NCBI GenBank assembly: GCA_964353335.1
Contig: CAYGVI010000002.1
Location: 1-64,000 of the forward strand
From: JAWAAW01 sp964353335
GTDB taxonomy: Archaea; Nanobdellota; Nanobdellia; Woesearchaeales; ARS49
DNA length: 64,000 nt
Direction: 5' to 3'
The notes beneath the pieces were generated by a model. That model saw nothing but the letters and a program-made list of their open reading frames with translations. It ran no database searches and was not told where the DNA came from. The stretch's first letter is position 1; each line of letters opens with the position of its first letter. Both the position numbers and the translations under genes were made by a program. Positions 1-8,500 of this stretch are shown here, piece after piece.

Positions 1-1
1 A

Positions 2-208
2 GAGGCGTATGACGGGCTGCCATTTGCCACAAGATGGCTGGCAAAGACATTCGGGCAGGGAAAGGCAAACCTCGCAATAAGGGAGCTTAACCTCGCAGGC
101 TGTTTGCATCCTTATCCGCCGCTTGTTGAAAAGAACAAGGGCATGGTTGCAGTGCACGAAAACACCCTTCTTGTTGACGACAAGGTTGAGGGGCTTACAA
201 AGGCATGA
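2..208 (+). CDS. map: Methionine aminopeptidase, C-terminal fragment (cut by window edge)
   Basis: This is the last 68 codons of a methionine aminopeptidase, the cytosolic metalloenzyme that removes the initiator methionine. The frame is open from base 2 and reads through a stretch with LHPYPPLVEK, the typical C-terminal signature of type II (archaeal/eukaryotic) enzymes, followed by VAVHENTLL, which corresponds to the family's VAQxEHT metal-ligand segment. The Glu is kept, but the preceding Gln and the following His are changed. The stop overlaps the next start (ATGA), so the two genes are probably co-transcribed. The N-terminal three quarters lie outside the window. Confidence 0.85.
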   Translation, partial: EAYDGLPFATRWLAKTFGQGKANLAIRELNLAGCLHPYPPLVEKNKGMVAVHENTLLVDDKVEGLTKA

Positions 209-855
209 GCCGAAACAACAGAGCGCATAACGGAACGCGAAGGCAGTATAACCCGCTCCATTCTGAAAGGAATTTCAGTCATTCAGCAAAGGATTCAGAC
301 GGCAGACGCAGGATTGATGAGCGCGTTGTCAAAATCACAGACAGCCTTGTTTTCTATGCAAAGAACCTTGCCCTGCTTTTATATGCAAATGACTCTTCAG
401 ATGTGAGTATTTACAAGTTCAACCAGTATTTTCCGCCAAGTGCAGAGGGCTCTTTTGTTGTTTTTGACAGGGACCATGTTTTCAGGGGAATGCGTAAGAA
501 TTACCCTTATTTTGTCGTCGCGTGCAATCAGAAGAGCTGCAAGAAAGGCCATAATACTGTTTGTTTTTGCGATGAAACTGGGGATGAGTATTATGTCAAT
601 ATGCGCGCGTTAAAGCACGGGTACTGGCTCAAGCCGGTTAATGACTCGCTGAAAAGCAGAATTTGCAATCCTGTTCTGGCAAGGATTCTGCCCAGCAGCG
701 ACATCATTGCGCACAGTTGCGGCATTGATTTGCTTGTCAAAAAGTTTATGGACGAGGCTGAGTCATTGCTTATGGGTATTGAGGTGCAAAACACACCTAA
801 CTGCACGGAGAATGTTTCTGCCGTGCGTGAGTATAAAGTTTCAAGGGCAATATGA
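205..855 (+). CDS. Conserved-context hypothetical protein, 216 aa
   Basis: I do not recognise this protein. It starts at an ATG that overlaps the aminopeptidase stop by 4 nt and ends with a 4-nt overlap onto the M50 protease gene, so it is the middle gene of a translationally coupled trio. The first 35 residues are basic and low in hydrophobics. The body contains several cysteines (a KSCKKGH segment near residue 112 and a CFCDE segment near 121) that could bind metal, but there is no clean CxxC pair. No signal peptide or membrane segment is visible. It is probably cytosolic. Confidence 0.7.
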   Translation: MSRNNRAHNGTRRQYNPLHSERNFSHSAKDSDGRRRIDERVVKITDSLVFYAKNLALLLYANDSSDVSIYKFNQYFPPSAEGSFVVFDRDHVFRGMRKNYPYFVVACNQKSCKKGHNTVCFCDETGDEYYVNMRALKHGYWLKPVNDSLKSRICNPVLARILPSSDIIAHSCGIDLLVKKFMDEAESLLMGIEVQNTPNCTENVSAVREYKVSRAI

Positions 856-1430
856 AATTTTCAAAAATAGAGATTCAGCACCTTTTCAGGGCGTGGATTC
901 TTGTCAGCATTGCCTTTGCCATTGCTTTTTCAGGGTTCAGCCTTGACGCAAAGTTCGGGATTGCCGTGATTTTATCAGCAGTAACCGCAGGAATAGGTTT
1001 TATCGGGCACGAATTAATGCACAAGTATGTTGCCCAGAAGTATCATTGCTGGGCAGAATTCAGGGCTAATGATTTAATGCTCGGATTGATGCTCTTGTTC
1101 AGCTTTATGGGCTTTATTTTCGCAGCTCCAGGTGGTGTTTACATAACAAACCACATCACGACAAGAAAGAACGGCATTATCTCGCTTGCAGGACCGCTCA
1201 CAAATATCGTGCTGGGCGTTGCATTTGCAGCCCTTACTTTTATCCTGCCCTCTGAACTAAAGCCTCTTGGCACTTATGGCATGTTTATCAACTTCTGGCT
1301 TGGCTTCTTTAACCTGCTCCCTTTCCCAGGAATAGACGGCAGCAAAGTGCTTGCGTGGAACAAGGCAGTTTACGCAATAACACTTATTCTCAGCATTGTT
1401 CTTGCGTTTGGCGCTAATGCTGTTTTGTAA
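852..1430 (+). CDS. Site-2-protease-like M50 family membrane metalloprotease
   Basis: This is a polytopic membrane protein of 192 aa with the M50 signatures: HELMH (H53, E54, H57) inside a hydrophobic segment, and NLLPFPGIDGSKVL near residue 150, which carries the third zinc ligand Asp of the family's N/DG motif. Enzymes of this type cut membrane-embedded or membrane-proximal substrates. At 192 aa it is a minimal version with no PDZ domain, like many archaeal S2P homologues. It overlaps the preceding gene by 4 nt (ATGA). The substrate cannot be deduced. The identification rests on both motifs in the right order and spacing. Confidence 0.85.
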   Translation: MKFSKIEIQHLFRAWILVSIAFAIAFSGFSLDAKFGIAVILSAVTAGIGFIGHELMHKYVAQKYHCWAEFRANDLMLGLMLLFSFMGFIFAAPGGVYITNHITTRKNGIISLAGPLTNIVLGVAFAALTFILPSELKPLGTYGMFINFWLGFFNLLPFPGIDGSKVLAWNKAVYAITLILSIVLAFGANAVL

Positions 1431-1435
1431 TCCAG

Positions 1436-1584
1436 AAAATTTATAAACCCGTCCTTTAGGCTTGTGACTGGAAGCCTGGGACCACAGTGTTGCAGGGGAT
1501 GCCGCCAAGTCGCTTTGCTCCTTGGCGGACACCTCTCGTACTTCGGTACTTCGAGGAAAACTACAGAAAAGCAGTGATGAGTGA
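1436..1584 (+). promoter_or_regulatory. Promoter and long structured leader of the 1585 gene
   Basis: A TATA box (TTTATAAA, 1440-1447) is followed by about 115 nt before the start codon, unusually long for this genome where most leaders are absent or short. The leader contains three potential hairpins: GGCTT/AAGCC (1459-1476), an 8-bp CCGCCAAG/CTTGGCGG stem (1502-1528), and CCTC/GAGG with an inner GTAC-TTCG-GTAC tetraloop hairpin (1532-1556). It could be a regulatory leader, or a small structured RNA that ends before the gene. No known riboswitch class was recognised. Confidence 0.45.
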
Positions 1585-1971
1585 ATGGCAAAATACTCTT
1601 GGAAATTGGTTGGCAATGACACTTCTATGCCTGATTTTATCACTCAGGAAATGAGGGTTCACGGCGATGTTTACCAGCTGGCCAAGAAAGGGCTTTTCGC
1701 AGACAGGCCCCTTCCGCTTTATGCCAGCTATTCGCGCTCAAGATACCAGGTTAAAATGCAGTTCGGCCACAATCCGACTGTGTGCAATATCCGCGACGAA
1801 GACCTTCTCAAGCTGAAAAAGCTGAAGAAGATTGACGATTTCTTCGCAAGGCACAAAATAAACCTTGCCACATTCACCCAAGCCCTTCCAGAGCACGGCC
1901 ACCATGCAGAGCACAGGAACTCATTCTGGCTCTGCCTCAAGCGCTTTGTTGAAGTTTATTTCAGGGCGTAA
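1585..1971 (+). CDS. Hypothetical protein, 128 aa
   Basis: I do not recognise this small, basic, probably cytosolic protein. It lies downstream of its own TATA box and a long structured leader and starts at an ATG preceded by GAGTGA. The C-terminal half has a predicted helical, Lys-rich stretch (LKKLKKIDDFFARHK, about residues 74-88) followed by a histidine cluster (EHGHHAEH, about residues 102-109). There is no signal peptide. A minus-strand frame over the same region is open, but the plus-strand frame has the promoter and the better codon pattern. Function is unknown. Confidence 0.6.
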   Translation: MAKYSWKLVGNDTSMPDFITQEMRVHGDVYQLAKKGLFADRPLPLYASYSRSRYQVKMQFGHNPTVCNIRDEDLLKLKKLKKIDDFFARHKINLATFTQALPEHGHHAEHRNSFWLCLKRFVEVYFRA

Positions 1972-2006
1972 GTACATTTATATACGCTAAAATAATGCTT
2001 GAGAAT

Positions 2007-2258
2007 ATGAACTTAAAACTCGTGCTTCTGATTCTGGTGCTTTGCGCTCTTCTTATTGCAGGCTGCAAGCCGAAGTGCCCTGTCACATCGTGCGACACAG
2101 GCAACTGCTGCCGCACAGCAGCAGGGGGCATTGGCGTCTCAGGAGTTATAACGCCTGCTGCATGCAAATGTCCGACAGACACTACTTTTGCGCAAAAGGA
2201 CAATACAGCTCCAGGCGGCCCGTATAACATTTGCACGTGCAATCAAACTTTGGCATAA
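2007..2258 (+). CDS. Small cysteine-rich lipoprotein, 83 aa
   Basis: The protein begins with a hydrophobic signal segment ending in the lipobox-like LLIAGC, so it is probably exported and lipid-anchored at that Cys. The mature part is short, rich in Cys, Gly, Pro and Thr, with about eight further cysteines including CC and CKC, probably disulfide-bonded outside the cell. The start at 2007 is chosen because a TATA box (1977-1984) lies about 26 nt upstream, which fits a leaderless transcript; an upstream in-frame ATG at 1995 would lie before the transcription start. The function is unknown. Confidence 0.7.
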   Translation: MNLKLVLLILVLCALLIAGCKPKCPVTSCDTGNCCRTAAGGIGVSGVITPAACKCPTDTTFAQKDNTAPGGPYNICTCNQTLA

Positions 2259-2283
2259 AGCCACTGGTCACCTAAATCTCAGA

Positions 2284-2367
2284 GTCACAAATTATATAAG
2301 CCCCCAGATATCCTATTACTTGTTCTCGTCTATTATACTTAGCTTGTATCAAGGTCACAAATAATTA
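2284..2367 (+). promoter_or_regulatory. lhr promoter with a repeated GTCACAAAT motif
   Basis: A TATA box (AATTATATAAG, about 2290-2300) precedes the helicase gene, giving a leader of roughly 50 nt. The motif GTCACAAATTAT occurs at 2284-2295, over the TATA box, and a near-identical GTCACAAATAAT occurs at 2354-2365 just before the start codon. The paired sites, one on the TATA box and one in the leader, would suit a repressor or autoregulation, but no regulator is identified. Confidence 0.4.
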
Positions 2368-2375
2368 TTTTCAAT

Positions 2376-5300
2376 ATGAAAGAAAATAACCTAATATCAC
2401 TGCAGGAAAAGCCGTTTGAGGCAGAATTAGTTGAACATATTTTGAATCCTGTTATCAAGAAATGGTTCTTTTCCCGCTTTGAAAAGTTCTCTTTGCCCCA
2501 ACTTCACGGTGTTGTTCCAATCCACCAGCGCGAAAACATACTTGTTTCAGCGCCAACAGGCGCAACAAAGACCTTAACCGGCTTTTTGAGCATCCTGAAC
2601 GAGCTTGTTGACTCTGCAGAAAAAGGAATTTTGCAGAACAAGGTGTACTGCGTTTACATCAGCCCGCTTAAAGCGCTCAACAATGACATTCAGAAAAACC
2701 TTGTTGAGCCATTGCAGGAAATTGAAAAGCTCGCAGGAAAAGAGCTCGGCATCCGCGTCGGAGTGCGCACAGGTGACACAACGGCTTATGAGCGCCAGAA
2801 AATGCTCAAGAAAATCCCTCACATCCTAATCACAACCCCGGAATCACTTGCAATCCTGATGAGCTCTGAAAAGTTCAGGGAAAACCTCAAGGCAGTTGAC
2901 TGGTGCATTATTGACGAAATCCACGCTCTGGCAGAAAACAAAAGAGGAGTCCATTTGAGCCTTAGCATGGAGCGTTTGCAATACCTGAGCCCTGCAATGT
3001 GCAGAGTCGGGCTCTCAGCAACAGTTGCCCCATTGGAAGATGTTGCCAATTTCCTCGTCGGGCAGGAAAGAACCTGCAAAATTGTTGACGTGCAGTTCCT
3101 CAAGCAGATGGATTTGCAGGTGATGAGCCCTGTCTCTGACCTTGTTGACACAGACCACGCGTCAATGCACCACGCAATGTACAAATTAATTGATGAATTA
3201 GTCCAGCAGCACAAGACAACATTGATTTTCACAAACACAAGGGCAGCAACAGAGCGCGTTGTTGACCACTTAAAGCACAAGTTCCCAAAGAATTACAGCG
3301 ACAATATTGGCGCACACCACGGCTCATTGAGCAAGGAGCACAGGCACAGGCTTGAAGACAGGTTAAGAAAGGGCGAATTAAAGTGTGTTGTCTGCAGTAC
3401 AAGCCTGGAATTGGGCATTGACATTGGCTTTATTGACCTTGTTATCTGCCTTGGCTCTCCAAAATCAGTCGCAAGGTTCCTCCAGCGCGCAGGACGCGCA
3501 GGCCACAGGCTCCACGAAAAAGTAAAAGGAAGAATGATTGTCATGGACCGCGATGATTTGGTTGAATGCTCTGTTTTGCTGAAATCCGCTGTTGAAAAGA
3601 AGATTGACAGGCTTCACATTCCGACAAATGCATTGGACGTTCTCGCACAGCAAATAGACGGAATGGCAATTGAGCAGGTGTGGGATGAAAAAGAGCTCTT
3701 CAAAACCATAAAAAAGAGCTATTGCTACAAAAATCTCACCTGGACAGACTACAATGAAATCCTGGAATACCTCGCAGGCACATTCACAGACCTTGAAGAG
3801 CGCTATATTTTCGCAAAAATCTGGAGAAAAGAGGGCAAAATAGGCAGGCGCGGCAAAATGGGCCGTGTCATTTACATGACAAATGTCGGAACAATTCCCG
3901 ACGAGTCATTCATCACAGTCAAGGTTGGGGAGCAGACAATTGGCAAGCTTGACGAGGGATTCCTTGAAAAGCTCAAGCCCGGCGATGTTTTTGTGCTTGG
4001 CGGAGACACTTATCAGTTCAAGTTCTCAAGGGGAATGGTCGCGCAGGTCTCAGCATCGACAACGCGCCCGCCAACAGTGCCGAGCTGGGTTTCTGAAATG
4101 TTGCCGTTAAGCTTTGACCTTGCCATGGAAATCGGAAAGTTCAGGAGACTGATGCTTGAGAAGTTCACAAACAAGCTCAAGCGCGAGGAAATACTTGCTT
4201 TCATCAACAAATACCTCTATGTTGACACGCGCGCAGGAGAAGCGGTTTATGAATACTTCAAGGAGCAGTACGACTATGTCAAAAAAATGCCAAATGACAA
4301 AACTATCCTCGTGGAATATTACAATGACGAGCGCGACAAAAAGATAATTTTCCACACATTGTTCGGCAGGCGGGTAAATGACTGCCTTTCAAGGGCTGTT
4401 GCGTTCGCGATTTCAAAGACAGAGCACAAGGATGTTGAGCTTGGAATCAGCGACAATGGGTTTTACATCAATGGCGACAGGAAAATCAGCGCTGTTGCCG
4501 CGTTGAAGATGATAAAGGCAGACAAGCTCAGCATGGTCATGAATGCAGCGATTGAAAAAAGCGAGGTTTACAAGCGAAGATTCAGGCACTGCGCAACCCG
4601 CTCGTTAATGATTCTCCGCAATTATCTCGGCCACCAGAAGCGCGTCGGAAGGCAGCAGGTCAGCTCTATGATTTTGATGTCAGCATTAAAGAGGATTAAC
4701 CCTAATTTCAGCATTCTCAAGGAGGCAAAAAGGGAATGCCTTGAGGATTTGATGGACATTGAAAACACAAAGAAAGTCCTGAAGATGATTGAGGACAATG
4801 ACATCAGGATTGTGGAGATTGAAACCCAGATTCCCTCGCCATTCTCATTCAACCTCGCACTGCAGGGCTACATGGACATCCTGAAGATAGAGGACAAGCA
4901 CGAATTCCTGCGAAGAATGCACGAAATGATCCTTGCAAAGATTGGCGGCAAAAATCCAGAGGTTGTTGACGCTTTGAAATATGTCCAAAAGGCGCAAGGC
5001 GAGCGCGATGAGACAAAAGAACGCCTCAAAAAGCTGGCGTGGAACCTCAAAAGAGTCCCGAACTTTGCAAAAGCAGAGCTTGTGCGAATCATCGACGGTG
5101 AAAGAAAGAACATTGACCCGAGATTTCTCAGCGCAATGACAAAATACAGGAAGGAAATAGAAAAAACATGGCCGGAAGAGCTTAAGAACTTTGTTTTTGA
5201 AGCGCTTGAAGAAATCAAGCCGCCTGAATTCTCATACAATGAATACTGGAAGGATGAGGAAACAAAGCATGATGAGGCAGATGAGCAGCTCAAAAAGCAG

Positions 5301-5504
5301 TTGTTTGAGCAGTTCAACCAGGGCGCAAGGAAAACACGCCTTGACCCGCAGATACGCTATGACATTTACAAGCTAATCGAAGGCGACAAGGCAGAATTAA
5401 GGCAGGAAACAATAATCTGGTTCAAGCAGTTCGCAAAGAGCGTTCCTTCTTACTGGAAGGATGATATTGCGAAATTCCTGCAGAAGAAAGCAAAAGAATT
5501 ATGA
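2376..5504 (+). CDS. lhr: Lhr-like superfamily 2 DEXH helicase, 1042 aa
   Basis: This is a large ATP-dependent helicase of the Lhr type, involved in nucleic acid repair or RNA/DNA remodelling. SF2 motifs are in order: motif I APTGATKT (59-66), motif II IIDEIHAL, motif III GLSATVAP, motif V LELGIDIG and motif VI QRAGRAGHR. A long Lhr-specific winged-helix and C-terminal region follows, making it somewhat longer than typical archaeal Lhr (about 850-950 aa). Motif I is odd: the Gly normally preceding the catalytic Lys is Thr64, so ATP binding may be altered. The gene is monocistronic and converges with the 1407-aa protein gene, overlapping by 6 nt. Confidence 0.9.
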   Translation: MKENNLISLQEKPFEAELVEHILNPVIKKWFFSRFEKFSLPQLHGVVPIHQRENILVSAPTGATKTLTGFLSILNELVDSAEKGILQNKVYCVYISPLKALNNDIQKNLVEPLQEIEKLAGKELGIRVGVRTGDTTAYERQKMLKKIPHILITTPESLAILMSSEKFRENLKAVDWCIIDEIHALAENKRGVHLSLSMERLQYLSPAMCRVGLSATVAPLEDVANFLVGQERTCKIVDVQFLKQMDLQVMSPVSDLVDTDHASMHHAMYKLIDELVQQHKTTLIFTNTRAATERVVDHLKHKFPKNYSDNIGAHHGSLSKEHRHRLEDRLRKGELKCVVCSTSLELGIDIGFIDLVICLGSPKSVARFLQRAGRAGHRLHEKVKGRMIVMDRDDLVECSVLLKSAVEKKIDRLHIPTNALDVLAQQIDGMAIEQVWDEKELFKTIKKSYCYKNLTWTDYNEILEYLAGTFTDLEERYIFAKIWRKEGKIGRRGKMGRVIYMTNVGTIPDESFITVKVGEQTIGKLDEGFLEKLKPGDVFVLGGDTYQFKFSRGMVAQVSASTTRPPTVPSWVSEMLPLSFDLAMEIGKFRRLMLEKFTNKLKREEILAFINKYLYVDTRAGEAVYEYFKEQYDYVKKMPNDKTILVEYYNDERDKKIIFHTLFGRRVNDCLSRAVAFAISKTEHKDVELGISDNGFYINGDRKISAVAALKMIKADKLSMVMNAAIEKSEVYKRRFRHCATRSLMILRNYLGHQKRVGRQQVSSMILMSALKRINPNFSILKEAKRECLEDLMDIENTKKVLKMIEDNDIRIVEIETQIPSPFSFNLALQGYMDILKIEDKHEFLRRMHEMILAKIGGKNPEVVDALKYVQKAQGERDETKERLKKLAWNLKRVPNFAKAELVRIIDGERKNIDPRFLSAMTKYRKEIEKTWPEELKNFVFEALEEIKPPEFSYNEYWKDEETKHDEADEQLKKQLFEQFNQGARKTRLDPQIRYDIYKLIEGDKAELRQETIIWFKQFAKSVPSYWKDDIAKFLQKKAKEL

Positions 5505-8500
5505 GCCTGCTTTTGGCTGGTCAAGCTTTGGCTTGTCCCTGCTTTTTTGCAGCGCGTCATAGATTCTTCTTGCGTCTAAGTTGAGCTTTTCGTATTCTGC
5601 AATTTCTTTTTCGTGCCTGCGGATTCTGAACAGCTTGTCACCCATAAGTTCGAGTATGCCTGTTGTCCAAACTGGTTTTTTCCTCATTTTATCGAGCTCA
5701 TCACTCTTTTGTGCAATCTTTGTCTTGAGTTCATTGTATATTGTCTGGTACGCAAACTTCAAGCCTGCAGTCTTTTCCTCCTGTACTGCGTCAAGCGACT
5801 TGAATTCAGGCACTAATTTTGAGTCCCGCCTCCAGTCATCAGCGCTTTGCCAGTACAAGTCCATTGTTTTAATGTACTCTTCAGTGTCGCCACTGAACTT
5901 TTCAAGCTTCAGGCTTGACAGGGCATTCCTGTCAACAGCGGGATTTATCTGGGTAAACCTGTTCTGCAGGCCCGAGAGGGCGACTGACCTGCTGGTGTAG
6001 ATTCTGGGGTATTCGTCAGCTGCCTTTTCAGCAGCTGCCACCAGGCTGTCAGCGAACTTTATCCGCACTTCTGAATTAAAGCCCATTCCGTTGATTCCGT
6101 CGAGTATTTTGTACGCGGTTTTTGCAGCTTCAGGGTATTTTGCATTCATCTTGAATTTTTCAACCCCGTCTGTGGTGTCTTTGTCAAAAAGCATAAACAG
6201 CATTTCGACTTCATTCAGCTGGTCTGTTAAGCCGCTGTGCAGTTTTTCCAGCCCGCTTTTTGCTTTTGCTTCGCACTCGGCAATCTTGACCCTTAGCGGG
6301 TGCTCCTTAAGTCCGTCATCGCGCCAGAAACCGGTTGTTTCTGTATCAAGCGCCCTGGTTGTGTTTAAAAACTCAACAAAAGGGCTTATCTGATGTTTGA
6401 GATATTCTGCAAGGTGTTCTGCCAGTGCTGGTTCCCCGCGCTGCGCTGCTATTTTTTCTGATTCTGTGCGGGCAGTCAAATAGCCCAACTCTGCCTTTGC
6501 AGGAAGTTTGCTCTCGCAGGTATTGAGATGGATGTATTTTGCATTCAGAAGCCGCATGTTAATTTCGCGGGTTCTATTGTATTTAGCTTTGATGTTATTC
6601 ATAGCACGCTTGATGTCACTCAGGCACACTGCAACTGCATCATCTGTAATTGAGGCTTTCTCATTGTGGATGTATTTGAAAATCCCTGACTCTTTAAGCT
6701 CTTGATATCTCTTGCTAAACAGGTCTGCAGTATTATCCAATGGTTCAAGCTTGCGGATTTCCTGCAGGGTGCTCCGCTGGGTAGCACCAATTGCATCCGT
6801 AAGTCCAGACGCTTCTTTTCTAATGAATCCAACTTCCCTGTCGGAAATATCTTTCAATGAATCCTGCAGCGCATGGTCATAATATTTCAGCTGCTGAAGT
6901 ACCCCGTGGATTTTTTTGTGGTCATCCTCAAGGTATGCCTGGAATTGTGAGTGAAGCTGTGCGGCTTCGTCTGCGCCGCCAGTGAGATTTTTCAGCTCTG
7001 CAGGCGAAGCAGTGTTTTCAGGCGCTGCATTCAGCTTTTCCGCAGCCTGCAGAAGAATAACTGCTGATTTTACAGCACCGTTCAGATTTTCCACCCTCTC
7101 CTTGAGACCAGCATCATATTTCCTGATTTCTTCGGCTACCTTGTCCCTGTCTTTCTTGCTTCCTTCTGCATCGCTTTGTGCCAGATACGCGTGCGCAGGA
7201 AGCCATGAATCAATTTCCTCAACTTCTTTTTGCGCCAACTCCCGCTGGCTCCACTTATTTATGCTGAGCTGGCTTGCATATTCTGCCGTTTTTATGCTTG
7301 CCCTTTCACATTCCCTGAAGCTGTTTATTTTATGCGTGGCAATCTTGAACAGGTAATCTTTGACTGTGCTGTTCAGGATTTCATCATTCGGTTTTTCCAG
7401 AATGAGAAGAGTTTCAAGCCCCACCTGAACCTCTTTAAGCGTATCCTGCAATGGCTTGATTTCATGGGCCTGCTTCCATGATTTTTTAATCACTTCATCT
7501 ATTTTAGGTGCAAGCGCTTTCATTTTATAGGAATAGCCCATCATCTTGGTATTCGCAAGCGGTGAAAGCAGCCTGTCCAGGTCGCCGCATTTAAGGTCAG
7601 CGCGCGCAATGTCCTCCTTGAGGGCTTCATCCTCGCCGTACTTGTGGATTTCAGTCCTGCGCGCTGCAATTTCATCCAGCTTTGCCTTTAATTCGCGGAT
7701 TTTTACAGGGTTGTATTTTGGGGGGTTGAAATAAGACACAATCTGGCCCAAGAACGCACTTGAATCTTCACACAGCCTGTTGATTTCATCAAACCTTTGC
7801 TTTTTGACTCCAAAATATTTTGCACTTGTCACTTTCACATCAGCTCTTGCTTTCATTGCGGAGTTAACAAGCGCTGGGAAAAGCTCAGCCACTGCACTTA
7901 ACAAGCCCTCTGCGCGCGCTTCCACTGCGCGTGACTGCTGGTGTGCGCTGATTGTTGTTATTTTTGTTTCCGCAGCGTATTTCTCCAAATCCTGTATCTC
8001 TGTCAAAGCCATTTGCTCAGCTTTTTCCCTGCGTTCAGAGAGAATTTCCCTTGCGATTGCAAGGGAATCCCTCGCAGGGGCAATAATTGCAAGCAGTCCG
8101 TCGTCTCTGGAATGCTTTTGGACTTTTTTCTCAAGCTTTTCAGAGTCTGCAACCGCGGTTTTGTATACTTTCACAAACTCAATGTCAGGGCTTGCTTTCA
8201 CAGAGTCGGCAATACTGAAAGGCAGCTGTTTTGCCTTTTCCAGGTGCGTGCCCAGTTCTGCAAGTTCAGCGTCAAAATCGCCAATCTTCCTGTTTGCAAT
8301 TGCAATTGACAGCGCGCAGGCCCTTGTCTCCTCCTCATCAACGCGCCCAATCAGCCCCTTGAACCGCTTCAATTGGGCAAGGTCATCAAGCAATGCCTCC
8401 TTGTCGCGCACGGTTTCGCAGGCATTTTCCCTTGCGCGGTTCCTGAACGGTGTTACAAGCTCAATCAATGCCGAAACGCCTGCTTTTTGCTGCTTACTTC

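Noticed and set aside
1257..1643. A minus-strand open frame of 128 codons across the M50 gene end and the leader
   Set aside because: It covers the promoter and hairpin region and the ends of two better-supported plus-strand genes; no promoter or ribosome site for it.
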